NCBI RefSeq assembly: GCF_030063135.1
Contig: NZ_JASISO010000014.1
Span: 91,794-155,793 of the forward strand
Source of the DNA: Streptomyces sp. G-G2
GTDB taxonomy: Bacteria > Actinomycetota > Actinomycetes > Streptomycetales > Streptomycetaceae
Length of the DNA stretch: 64,000 bases
Direction of reading: 5' to 3'
Positions 7,748 through 17,340 of this stretch are shown here, one piece after another. The notes under the pieces were generated by a model. It searched no databases, had not been told where the DNA came from, and was given only the letters and a program-made list of their open reading frames with translations. Every line of letters begins with the position of its first letter. Position 1 is the stretch's first letter. The translations under genes and the position numbers were made by a program.

Positions 7748-9715
7748 ATGGTGACCCCCGTTCCCCCCGCCCGACGGCCCGAACTGCCGCCCGTGCACGG
7801 CGCCCTCATCTGCGTCGCCGCGCCCTGCCTCGTCATCTCGCCCGAGCACGGCCAGCTGACCGGACACGGGATCGAGGGGATCTACCGCTCCGGCCGCCGC
7901 CTGCTTTCCCGCTGCGTCCTGCGGATCGGCGGCCGCGATCCGGTCGCCGTCCAGGGCCGCAGCCTCGGCGCGGACCGGGCCGCCTTCACCGCCACCGTCC
8001 GGATCGGGGCGGAGCCGGGGCCCGACCCGGACATCGGTGTGGAGCGGGTCCGGCACGCCGACGGGACCGAGCGGATCACCCTGCGCAGCTTCACCGGCCG
8101 CCGGGTCCGGCTGCCCGTGGAGATCTCCCTGGGCACCGACCTGGCCGACCTGGCCGCGATCGCCGCAGGTCAGGGCGGTCCCGAACTGCCCGCCGCGGTG
8201 CACGCCGGCGGACTGCGCTGGAGCACCGGCGAGGCCCAGGCGGTCATCACGGCGGAGCCGACCCCCGACGACGCGCTCGCCGCGACCGGCCTGCTGCGCT
8301 GGCAGCTGGAACTCGCCCCCGGGGAATCGCGCACCATCGAGCTGCGCACCACCCGGGACCGGGGCGCGCGGGCCTCGGCCGGACAGGTCGCCAACCCCCT
8401 CGCCCGGGCCCGCGCCGAGTGCGACGACCCGAGGGTCGAACGGTGGCTGCGCACGGGCCTGGACGACCTGGGCGCGCTGCTCCTGCGGGACCCGGGTGAC
8501 CCCTCGGACACCTTCGCGGCGGCCGGCGTTCCGTGGCGGTGCGGGCTCGCACCCGCCGAGTCGCTGTGGGCGGCCCGGATGGCGCTGCCGCTCGGCACCG
8601 GGCTCGCCGCCGCGACCCTGCGGGTCCTGGCCCGGACCCAGGGCACCGGGCGCGGGACCGGCACGGGCAAGATCCCCGGCCCCCTGCGCAGCGCCGGGCC
8701 GCAGCTGCCGCCGGGATGCACCGGGACGGAGGCGACCCTCGCGTTTCCCGCGGTGCTCGCCGAAGCGCGGCGGTGGGGGATGCCCGAGGGGGAGGTGGAG
8801 GCGCTGCTGCCGACCGCCGAGCGGTGCCTGGACTGGCTGCGCGGCGCCCTGTCCGAGGACGGGTTCCTGGCCGACCCCGACCCGGGACCGAGGCGCTGCG
8901 AGACCCAGGCCCACGCGCACCGGGCCGCGTTGCTCGGGGCGGACCTGCTGGCCGGGTGCGGGCGCCCGGGTGCCGGAGAGTGGCAGGAGTGGGCCGCCGT
9001 GCTCCGGGCCCGGTTCGCGGAGGCCTTCTGGCTCGACGGCCCAGACGGGGGGCGGCCCGCCGCCGCCCTGCATCCCGACGGGCGACCGCTGCCCCTGCTG
9101 ACCGGGGCCGCCGCGCACCTGCTGGACACCGGACTGCTCGGCGGGGGGCGGCTCGCTCCCGGCCTGCTGGACCGGATCCGCACCGAGCAGCTGGCGCGGT
9201 TGCTGGGGGCGCCGCCCATGGACTCCGGCTGGGGGCTGCGCAGCATGGCGGTGCGCGAGCCGGGGCACAACCCCTTCGGTCACCACTCGGGCGCCGTGCG
9301 GGCGTACCAGAGCGCGGTCGCGGTGGCCGGGCTGGCGGGCTCCGGCTTCGAGAAGGAGGCCGCGGGTCTGCTGTGGGGACTGCTCGACGCGGCCGAGCAC
9401 TTCGGGTACCGGCTCCCGGAGATGTACGCCGCCGAGCAGCGCACCGAGGGCAGTGCCCCGCTGCCGCACCCCGCGGCATGCCGACCGGCCGCGGTGGCGG
9501 CGGCCGCGGCGATCCACGTACTGAGTGCCCTGGCCGGGATCCGCCCCGACGCCCCGGCGGGCACCGTCGCCCTTGCCCCGCTGTCCGGCACTCCGTTGGG
9601 CGAGCTGCGTCTGTCCGGACTGCGGGTGGCGGGCGAACCGTTCGCGGTCCGGGTCAGCAGGCTGGGGCTGGGCATGGTGGAGGAGGCCGCCGATGCGCTG
9701 CAACTGGGTGTCTGA
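7748..9715 (+). CDS. glycogen-debranching-type protein (GDE N-terminal bis domain)
   Basis: This 655-residue protein begins with an N-terminal beta-sandwich of the glycogen-debranching N-terminal (GDE_N_bis) type at about residues 18-210. Typical motifs are ALICVAAPCLVISPEHGQL and GIEGIYRSGRRLLSRCVL. It ends with an (alpha/alpha)6-barrel-like region at about 260-650, including PWRCGLAPAESLWAARMAL and a tail with MDSGWGLRSMA and NPFGHHSGAVRAY. Proteins of this group act on alpha-1,6 branches of glucans or on trehalose/amylo-oligosaccharides, but for most Streptomyces members no activity is proven. No signal peptide is seen, so it should be cytoplasmic. The ATG at 7748 has AGG 8 nt upstream and fits the domain start. 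Confidence 0.85.
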   Translation: MVTPVPPARRPELPPVHGALICVAAPCLVISPEHGQLTGHGIEGIYRSGRRLLSRCVLRIGGRDPVAVQGRSLGADRAAFTATVRIGAEPGPDPDIGVERVRHADGTERITLRSFTGRRVRLPVEISLGTDLADLAAIAAGQGGPELPAAVHAGGLRWSTGEAQAVITAEPTPDDALAATGLLRWQLELAPGESRTIELRTTRDRGARASAGQVANPLARARAECDDPRVERWLRTGLDDLGALLLRDPGDPSDTFAAAGVPWRCGLAPAESLWAARMALPLGTGLAAATLRVLARTQGTGRGTGTGKIPGPLRSAGPQLPPGCTGTEATLAFPAVLAEARRWGMPEGEVEALLPTAERCLDWLRGALSEDGFLADPDPGPRRCETQAHAHRAALLGADLLAGCGRPGAGEWQEWAAVLRARFAEAFWLDGPDGGRPAAALHPDGRPLPLLTGAAAHLLDTGLLGGGRLAPGLLDRIRTEQLARLLGAPPMDSGWGLRSMAVREPGHNPFGHHSGAVRAYQSAVAVAGLAGSGFEKEAAGLLWGLLDAAEHFGYRLPEMYAAEQRTEGSAPLPHPAACRPAAVAAAAAIHVLSALAGIRPDAPAGTVALAPLSGTPLGELRLSGLRVAGEPFAVRVSRLGLGMVEEAADALQLGV

Positions 9716-9718
9716 CCG

Positions 9719-9740
9719 GACCGCTCCGCGAGGAACGGTC
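9719..9740 (+). terminator. possible terminator hairpin after the debranching gene
   Basis: The stem GACCG ... CGGTC extends through one mismatch to TCC / GGA around a GCGA tetraloop, beginning 3 nt after the stop codon. No T-tract follows, so termination is only likely. Confidence 0.45.
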
Positions 9741-9759
9741 TCCCGGATCACCAAAGCGC

Positions 9760-9793
9760 TGTTTATCGTCAGGAAGACGACTATGATCGCGGC
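9760..9793 (+). promoter_or_regulatory. leaderless promoter with an overlapping inverted repeat
   Basis: A -10 hexamer TATGAT at 9782-9787 ends 6 nt before the ATG of the Nudix regulator gene, so transcription should begin at or next to the start codon. Just upstream, TCGTC - 5 nt - GACGA (9766-9780) forms an inverted repeat in the promoter spacer. It could be the autoregulatory operator of the NrtR-like protein. Confidence 0.55.
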
Positions 9794-10561
9794 ATGTCGC
9801 CCTACGACCCGTCGGCCTTCCCGCCCTTCGCCGTCACCGTCGACCTGGTCGTGCTCACCGTGCGGCGCCACGCGCTCTGCGCGCTGGTCGTACGCCGGGG
9901 TGAGCAGCCGTTCCAGGGACGCTGGGCACTGCCCGGAGGATTCGTCCGGGAAGACGAGGACCTCGCGGGCGCTGCCGCCCGGGAGCTCTCCGAGGAGACC
10001 GGGCTGTGCGCCCACGAGGCGGCCGTCGCCGATACGGGCGGCGGAGGCGCCGAGGGCGTCCACGGCGCGCACCTCGAACAGCTCGCCACCTACGGCGACC
10101 CCCGCCGGGACCCGCGCATGCGGGTGGTCAGCGTGGCGCACCTGGTGCTGGCGCCCGATCTGCCCGCGCCCCGGGCGGGCGGGGACGCCAACAGCGCGCG
10201 CTGGGCCCCGGTCGACGAGCTGCTCGCCGCCGCCGAGGAGGCGTCCGCGGGGCTGGCCTTCGACCACGCGCGGATCCTGGCGGACGGGGTGGAGCGGGCC
10301 CGTTCGAAGATCGAGTACTCCTCGCTGGCCACCGCCTTCTGCCCGCCCGAGTTCACCGTCGGCGAGCTGCGCCGGGTCTACGAGGCGGTCTGGGGCGTGG
10401 CCCTGGACCCTCGCAACTTCCACCGCAAGGTCACTGGCACCCCCGGGTTCCTGGTCCCCGCCGGTGGTACGACGACCCGTCAGGGCGGTCGGCCCGCACA
10501 GTTGTTCAGGGCGGGCGGGGCCACCCTGCTCAATCCGCCGATGCTGCGTCCGGAAGTCTGA
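9794..10561 (+). CDS. NrtR-like Nudix regulator/hydrolase
   Basis: This 255-residue protein has an N-terminal Nudix domain with a complete Nudix box (G-x5-E-x7-REL-x-EE-x-GL, residues about 49-71). The C-terminal domain (about 175-250) matches the winged-helix tail of NrtR regulators: FTVGELRRVYEAVWG, NFHRKVTGTPGFLVP and GRPAQLFRAG. NrtR proteins repress NAD-synthesis or sugar genes and release DNA on binding ADP-ribose. Here the Nudix box looks intact, so hydrolase activity may remain. No NAD genes are adjacent, so its target is unknown; autoregulation through the repeat at 9766-9780 is plausible. Confidence 0.9.
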   Translation: MSPYDPSAFPPFAVTVDLVVLTVRRHALCALVVRRGEQPFQGRWALPGGFVREDEDLAGAAARELSEETGLCAHEAAVADTGGGGAEGVHGAHLEQLATYGDPRRDPRMRVVSVAHLVLAPDLPAPRAGGDANSARWAPVDELLAAAEEASAGLAFDHARILADGVERARSKIEYSSLATAFCPPEFTVGELRRVYEAVWGVALDPRNFHRKVTGTPGFLVPAGGTTTRQGGRPAQLFRAGGATLLNPPMLRPEV

Positions 10562-10683
10562 CGATCCGACACGGCGGCCGACACAGCAGCAGCCTGATTA
10601 CCGGGTAAATCGGATATATCGCGTTATCTTTCTCGTGGTACTCACACTGCCGCACAGTGGTCCCACACCCCGCGAGAGAAGCG

Positions 10684-12513
10684 ATGCTCCAGGCCATCGG
10701 ACTCACCAGCGCACCCCGTCGGGCCCTCCCCCCGATGGTGGACGACCTCACCTTCGAGGCCCGCCCCGGACAGGTCACCGCCCTGCTGGGCGGTCCCGGA
10801 GCGGGAAAGACCACCGCCCTGCGACTCATGCTCGAACTCGAACCGGGCCGGGGAGTCACCTACTTCCGCGGCCGCCCCCTGCACCGGACCCCGCACCCGG
10901 GGCGAGAGGTCGGCGTCCTGCTCGGCGACGTGCCCGGTCACCCGGCGCGCACGGTCCGGGGCCAGCTGCGGATGCTCTGCGCCGCCGCCGGGGTCCCGGC
11001 CTCCCGGGCGGACACCATGCTCGAGGTCGTCGGCATCGCGGGCCTGCGCGACCAGCGCCTCGGCTCTCTCTCGCTCGGGATGGACCGCCGGGTCGCGCTC
11101 GCCGCGGCGCTGCTCGCCGATCCGTGCACCCTGCTCCTCGACGAGCCGTCCGCCGGGCTCTCCCCCCGGGAGCAGAACTGGCTCCACGGGCTGCTGCGCG
11201 GCCACGCCGCGCTCGGCGGGGCCGTGCTCTTCACCACCGACGACGCCAAGGAAGCCGCGCGCAGCGCCGACCGGGTGGTCAGCGTCGAGGCGGGGCGCCT
11301 CGTCGCCGACCAGGAAGCCGCCGAGTTCGCCCGGACCCGGCTGCGCCCGCGGGTCGCCGTACGGACCCCGCACGCCGCCCGGCTCGCCGACGTGCTGGGC
11401 CGCGAAGCCCGGGCGGCGCAAAGGGCGGTGGAGATCGTCGCGGAGAGCGGCAGCCGCCTCTCCGTCTACGGCAGCAACTGCGCCGAGGTCGGCGAGGCCG
11501 CCTTCCGCCACGGGGTGCTCGTCCACCGGCTCGCGGACGAGACCGGTGACAGTGGCGCTCCCGTGCCGCGGACCCGCGCCCCGCAGGCGCCGGCCGCCGG
11601 GAGCGACGGGGCTGACGCCTCCGTGCCTGACTCCGCGCCCGATACCGCGACCGCCGCGGCCCGGGTGCCCGCGCCCGCCGACCCTTCCGGTGGGCGGGGG
11701 CGCCACGCACGCACGCGGCCCCCGTCGCCCGTACGGCGGGTGGGCGGCCCCCTGCGCCCCCTGCGCTACGAACTGCGCCGGGTCTTCGGCACCGCGACCC
11801 CCCTCCTGACGGCCGCCCTGGTGGTCGCCGTCTCGGTGGTCACCGCCCTGCTGCTCGCCCGGCTCGGCGGGACCCCGCAGAACCGGATGCTCGCCGCCTG
11901 GCCCGGGCTGCTGCCGCTGCCGCCCGCGGCCCTCGGGGCGGGGCTGCTCGGAGCCCTGGCCTTCGGCGAGGAGTACCGCTACCCCGCGCTCGCCGCCGAC
12001 CGGGGCACGGTGCCCCGCCGGATGGGGCTGCTCGCCGCCAAGCTCGGGGTCTGCGGAGCGCTCGCGCTGCTGCTCGGCGCCCTCGCCCTCACCGCCGACG
12101 CGGCCGCCCTCGCGCTCGTCTTCGACCAGGGCCCGCTGCGCACCCCGGAGCGCTGGGCCGCTCCCGCGGCGGCCTGGGCCGGGCTGCTCGTCGGCTGCGC
12201 CTGGGCCGGAGTGCTGGCCTCCGGCATCTTCCGGTCGGCGCTGGCCGGGCTGGGTGCGGTACTCGCCGTCCCGGTGCTCGTCGTACCGCTCGTGCGCAAG
12301 GCCCTCGACGGCCCGTCCGCCTACCCGGCGTCCGGACTGGCGGGCAGGCTGCGCGGGCTGTCCTTCACGCAATGGCCGCCGGAAGCGGACCGGCTGGTGC
12401 TGGGTGCCCTGCGGGTGATGACCCAACCCGTCGGCACCGCGTTGGTGTTGTCGCTGATGGTCCTGTTGTGCGCCTACGGGTTCACCGGACTGCGCGCCAG
12501 AGTCCGTTGGTGA
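10684..12513 (+). CDS. ABC transporter, ATPase and membrane domain in one polypeptide
   Basis: This 609-residue protein joins an ABC ATPase (residues about 1-215) to a membrane domain (about 365-605) through a long Pro/Ala-rich linker (about 285-350). The ATPase shows Walker A GGPGAGKTT, signature LSLGMDRR and Walker B LLLDEPSAGLSP. The membrane part has about six hydrophobic helices, beginning with LLTAALVVAVSVVTALLLARL. An ATPase-then-membrane order in one chain resembles ABC-2/ABCG half-exporters that work as dimers. The substrate is unknown. It directly precedes whiH, so a developmental link is possible but unproven. The upstream gap is unusually AT-rich and holds TTACC-G-GGTAA at 10598-10608. 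Confidence 0.88.
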   Translation: MLQAIGLTSAPRRALPPMVDDLTFEARPGQVTALLGGPGAGKTTALRLMLELEPGRGVTYFRGRPLHRTPHPGREVGVLLGDVPGHPARTVRGQLRMLCAAAGVPASRADTMLEVVGIAGLRDQRLGSLSLGMDRRVALAAALLADPCTLLLDEPSAGLSPREQNWLHGLLRGHAALGGAVLFTTDDAKEAARSADRVVSVEAGRLVADQEAAEFARTRLRPRVAVRTPHAARLADVLGREARAAQRAVEIVAESGSRLSVYGSNCAEVGEAAFRHGVLVHRLADETGDSGAPVPRTRAPQAPAAGSDGADASVPDSAPDTATAAARVPAPADPSGGRGRHARTRPPSPVRRVGGPLRPLRYELRRVFGTATPLLTAALVVAVSVVTALLLARLGGTPQNRMLAAWPGLLPLPPAALGAGLLGALAFGEEYRYPALAADRGTVPRRMGLLAAKLGVCGALALLLGALALTADAAALALVFDQGPLRTPERWAAPAAAWAGLLVGCAWAGVLASGIFRSALAGLGAVLAVPVLVVPLVRKALDGPSAYPASGLAGRLRGLSFTQWPPEADRLVLGALRVMTQPVGTALVLSLMVLLCAYGFTGLRARVRW

Positions 12514-12587
12514 CCGGTGCGGGGCCGATCGGCGACCCAACACGTCCGTTGGAGTCCGGATCACTCGAACTGGACCGCAACTCCACG

Positions 12588-12612
12588 CAAAAGGCCCGGT
12601 TCTTTACGATAA
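12588..12612 (+). promoter_or_regulatory. candidate sigma-WhiG-type promoter of whiH
   Basis: TACGATAA at 12605-12612 matches six of eight positions of the WhiG/FliA -10 element GCCGATAA, with CAAAA 12 nt upstream as a possible -35. The spacing is 3 nt shorter than ideal. whiH is known to be transcribed by sigma-WhiG in S. coelicolor, which supports looking here, but the match is imperfect. Confidence 0.35.
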
Positions 12613-12704
12613 GTCGTCAATTGCGTAGGTGGCACCGATCACCCTTTCGTGTGCTTTTCACCAAAGACCTCAAGGGTCACCGGAGCACGGCCGACAAAGG
12701 ATTC

Positions 12705-13592
12705 GTGAGTACCCTTGCGCACACCATGATGACCGCCGCCCGCCACGCCGACACCGGCCTCGCCGGCCCGGGCGAACTCGACCGTTACCCCTACGCGGAC
12801 GCCTCCGGCACCGACCGCGTCGGAGTACCCCATTGGGACGGAGGCGACGTCGAGTTGAGCCGGGTGGGCCGCCGCACGGCGGGCAGCCGCGGCCGCGGAC
12901 TCCACGGCCAACTCGTCCAGCAGCTCGGCCAGATGATCGTTTCCGGTGACCTCGGAGCGGACCGCCCGCTGGTCCCCGAGGAGATCGGCCAGCGTTTCGA
13001 GGTCTCCCGCACGGTCGTCCGCGAATCCCTGCGGGTCCTGGAGGCCAAGGGCCTCGTCAGCGCCCGTCCCAACGTGGGCACCCGGGTCCGCCCGGTCAGC
13101 GACTGGAACCTGCTCGACCCCGACATCATCGAGTGGCGCGCCTACGGTCCCCAGCGCGACGAGCAGCGCCGCGAGCTGAACGAACTGCGCTGGACCATCG
13201 AACCGCTCGCCGCCCGGCTCGCCGCGGGCCACGGCCGCCCCGACATCCAGCAGCGGCTCGCGGACATGGTCGAGATCATGGGCCACGCTCTCGGCCAGGG
13301 CGACACGATCACCTTCGCCCGCGCCGACAACGAGTTCCACGCGCTGCTGATCCAGGTCGCGGCCAACCGGCTGCTGGAACACCTCGCCGGCATCGTCTCC
13401 TCCGCCCTGCATGTCTCCGGCACCCCGATCACCGCCTGCGACCGGCCCAGCGAGACCTGTGTCGCGCACCACGCGCGCGTGGTCGAGGCCCTCGCCGCGG
13501 GTGACGCGACGGGCGCCGAGACCGCCATGCGCCAGCTCCTGATGGTCCATCCGGAGGTCGAGCGCGTGGTCCCGGCTCCGCGCGAGCACTGA
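12705..13592 (+). CDS. whiH: sporulation regulator WhiH (GntR/FadR family)
   Basis: WhiH is needed for septation of aerial hyphae into spores. The 295-residue protein has a short variable N-terminus, a GntR winged helix at about residues 64-130 (LHGQLVQQLGQMIVSG, then VSRTVVRESLRVLEAKGLV) and a FadR-type FCD effector domain with DNEFHALL and a terminal ETCVAHHARVVEAL helix. The length and position next to hrdB match known whiH. The GTG at 12705 has AAAGG just upstream. A strong hairpin follows the gene. The effector ligand of WhiH is not established; FCD domains usually bind an organic acid and a metal. Confidence 0.93.
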   Translation: MSTLAHTMMTAARHADTGLAGPGELDRYPYADASGTDRVGVPHWDGGDVELSRVGRRTAGSRGRGLHGQLVQQLGQMIVSGDLGADRPLVPEEIGQRFEVSRTVVRESLRVLEAKGLVSARPNVGTRVRPVSDWNLLDPDIIEWRAYGPQRDEQRRELNELRWTIEPLAARLAAGHGRPDIQQRLADMVEIMGHALGQGDTITFARADNEFHALLIQVAANRLLEHLAGIVSSALHVSGTPITACDRPSETCVAHHARVVEALAAGDATGAETAMRQLLMVHPEVERVVPAPREH

Positions 13593-13630
13593 CGGGTCAG
13601 CCGGGCGGACCGACGTGAGCATGGGGTGGA

Positions 13631-13668
13631 CGAGTGTCGCCGGACCTGGTCGGGTCCGGCGACACTCG
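13631..13668 (+). terminator. strong terminator hairpin after whiH
   Basis: A perfect 16-bp stem (CGAGTGTCGCCGGACC and its complement) closes a 6-nt loop, 38 nt after the whiH stop codon. No T-tract follows. It should insulate hrdB from whiH transcription. Confidence 0.85.
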
Positions 13669-13953
13669 CGTCCGGGCCAACCGCGAAAACCGGGTGACCG
13701 TGCCCGTATGACCGGCATGGGAGACGGCGGGATGTGACTCGGGCCACGAAGATTGGGCGTAACGCTCTGCGAGGTCACGCGATGACCTAGAGAGGTGATG
13801 GCCGACGGAAGGAACACAGCAGCCGTTCCCGGTGCTGTGCAGCTCCCCGGCTCTTTCCCGCGCCGCCGGCCCATCCCCAGTCGGTGGTCGTCGGCTCCGG
13901 TTCAGGACCAGGCCGGGGTCGGAAGCCGTTTCCATCGTTCCGAGAGGTTGTTC
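13669..13953 (+). other. hrdB promoter and leader region
   Basis: No gene is visible between the whiH terminator and the hrdB start. The region should hold the hrdB promoters. A TTGGGC hexamer (13753-13758) lacks a good partner at standard spacing, and GGGAT at 13729 has only a partial SigR-type -10 partner, so I do not assign a start site. The 17-bp inverted repeat listed separately lies here. Confidence 0.5.
13772..13788. repeat. inverted repeat in the hrdB upstream region
   Basis: AGGTCA - CGCGA - TGACCT is a perfect palindrome with a 5-nt centre, 166 nt before the hrdB start codon and close to where promoters of this gene are expected. It looks like a binding site for a dimeric regulator. 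Confidence 0.6.
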
Positions 13954-15612
<1,659 letters not shown>

Positions 15613-15627
15613 CGGGTACGGGGCTTG

Positions 15628-15661
15628 CCGGTGGCCGTGCGCGGGTGCGCGCGGCCACCGG
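15628..15661 (+). terminator. terminator hairpin after hrdB
   Basis: CCGGTGGCCGTGCGC and its complement form a 15-bp stem with one imperfect pair around a GGGT loop, 16 nt after the hrdB stop. It is the likely hrdB terminator. Confidence 0.75.
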
Positions 15662-15709
15662 TCATTCCACTCTGGGTGGAGTCGTGTACACACAGAGTCA
15701 GGAGGCCCT

Positions 15710-16549
15710 ATGCGTCGCCCCTTTTCCCGTGCTCTGGCAGGTGTGCTGACCCTTGTGGCGGGAGCGGCCGTCGCGCCGCTGGCCCAGGCGCCCCGGGCCG
15801 CCGCGGACGGTGTGGTGATCGGCGGACAGCCGGTGAAGGTCGCCGACAGTCCGTGGGTGGTGGCCCTGGCCAGCCGTGACCGGTTCGGGCGTACCAGGGC
15901 CGGGCAGTTCTGCGGGGGTGTGATCGTCGGACCGACGAAGGTGCTGACGGCGGCGCACTGCCTGGGCACCAACGTGCTGGGCGGCCCGGTCGACCAGGTG
16001 CCGGACCTCGTGGTGATCACCGACCGGACCGAGCTGACGAGCGGCGGCGGCCGCGAGATCCCGGTGGGCCGGTCCTGGGTGAACCCCGCCTACGACCCGG
16101 TGAGCAATGCCGGGGACCTCGCCGTACTGGAACTGCGTGAACCCGTGCCCGCGCGGCAGGTCCTGCCGATGGCCGCCGGAGGGCATCCGGGCTACGTACC
16201 GGGCGCGGACGCGACCGTGTACGGCTGGGGCGACACGAGTGGTTTTGGTGACTACGCGTACGCCCTGCGCGCCGCCCGGGTGACGGTGCTGCCCGGCGAA
16301 ACGTGCCGCAAGGCGTACCCCGGGGACTCCGACGGTCAGTACCAGGAGGCGTCGATGGTCTGTGCGGGGGCCCGAGAAGGGGGCAAGGACGCCTGTCAGG
16401 GGGACAGCGGGGGCCCGCTGGTGGTCCAGGGCAGGCTCATCGGCCTGGTGTCCTGGGGGCGCGGCTGCGGGCTCGCCGACAGCCCCGGTGTGTACACCAG
16501 GATCGCCCCGCTGATCGAGTTCGTCGGGGAGCCCGGCCGCAAGGCCTGA
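15710..16549 (+). CDS. secreted trypsin-like serine protease (S1 family)
   Basis: This 279-residue protein has a signal peptide of about 32 residues (basic start, hydrophobic core, APRAAA region), then an S1 protease domain beginning VVIGGQPVKV. The catalytic triad is complete: His83 in LTAAHC, Asp136 in GDLAVL and Ser233 in GDSGGPL. Asp227 in KDACQGDSGG, six residues before the serine, predicts trypsin-like cleavage after Lys/Arg. Four or more Cys residues suggest disulfides outside the cell. AGGAGG lies 4 nt before the ATG. It stands alone between hrdB and a bidirectional terminator. Confidence 0.93.
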   Translation: MRRPFSRALAGVLTLVAGAAVAPLAQAPRAAADGVVIGGQPVKVADSPWVVALASRDRFGRTRAGQFCGGVIVGPTKVLTAAHCLGTNVLGGPVDQVPDLVVITDRTELTSGGGREIPVGRSWVNPAYDPVSNAGDLAVLELREPVPARQVLPMAAGGHPGYVPGADATVYGWGDTSGFGDYAYALRAARVTVLPGETCRKAYPGDSDGQYQEASMVCAGAREGGKDACQGDSGGPLVVQGRLIGLVSWGRGCGLADSPGVYTRIAPLIEFVGEPGRKA

Positions 16550-16572
16550 GCGCCGGGGCATCCGGACATGAG

Positions 16573-16611
16573 GACGGGCGGTCCCCCTGGGTCTCAGGGG
16601 TACCGCCCGTC
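16573..16611. terminator. bidirectional terminator
   Basis: A 10-bp outer stem (GACGGGCGGT / ACCGCCCGTC) continues into CCCCTG / CAGGGG. It lies between the convergent protease and DUF7455 genes and probably serves both. Confidence 0.8.
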
Positions 16612-16663
16612 GACCGGCCTTCGCCGGTCCTGGCTCGTCGGGATGCGAGGGTAGGCCTGTGTG

Positions 16664-16897
16664 TCAGCGGTCCTCGGGGTCGGCCACTGCGGCCGGAGCG
16701 TTCGTAAGACGCTCAGTCTCATCCTGTATTTCCGCGGCGATCTTCTTGAGTTCCGGCTCGAACTTACGCCCGTGGTGGGCGCAGAAGAGCAGTTCACCGC
16801 CGCTCAGCAGGACGACGCGCAGGTATGCCTGGGCGCCGCAACGGTCGCATCGATCAGCGGCCGTCAGCGGGGTCGCGGGTGTCAGAACAGTAGTCAC
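16664..16897 (-). CDS. DUF7455 small zinc-ribbon-like protein
   Basis: This 77-residue protein is of the small DUF7455 family found next to parE in streptomycetes. It carries CDRCG (Cys17, Cys20) and CAHHG (Cys39, His42), a spacing that fits a single zinc-ribbon knuckle. The tail is charged and helical. GAAGAGG precedes the GTG start at 16897. The role is unknown; a small zinc protein of this kind may bind nucleic acid or RNA polymerase. It is divergent from parE. Confidence 0.85.
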   Translation of the reverse strand: MTTVLTPATPLTAADRCDRCGAQAYLRVVLLSGGELLFCAHHGRKFEPELKKIAAEIQDETERLTNAPAAVADPEDR

Positions 16898-17340
16898 GTC
16901 GCCTCTTCTCTAGCTCGACGAGCTGTCGTACCAGGGTCAACATCCAACCAGGCCGAAAACGTTCCCGCTCGCGGCTTTTCCTCGAAACTTCCTTCCGAAG
17001 CTGGCCGGCTGTTGCCGGTTGGCGGCGAAGGAGCCGTATTGCATTGCTTTACGGTTTCGCGTTGTCTGTCGTTGCTTCTAGCAGTTCGGCCCTCTCCGGC
17101 TGAGTGCCGGTTGTGCATGAGGACGTGCCCGAACACTAAATGGTTCATGCGTGGAAGGGAACGTGATGTTTGCTTCACTCCTGCGAGCGATCGAACATCC
17201 GTACGGGCCTGCACTAGGCTGAAGGATCACGAGGGTGGCGTTACATCGGCTCTACCAGGCCTCGGTACCCTCTGACCGGCACCCGAGCCACCCCTGCGCC
17301 CGACCGGGCCAGAAAAGAAATTCAGCGAGGAGCGAACTGC
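16898..17340. other. divergent regulatory region between DUF7455 and parE
   Basis: No gene is seen in these 443 nt. For parE a good vegetative promoter is visible: TCGAAC (17191-17196), an 18-nt spacer and TAGGCT (17215-17220). This places the start near 17227 and leaves a leader of about 115 nt. The rest is relatively AT-rich for this genome and should hold the leftward promoter. Confidence 0.6.
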
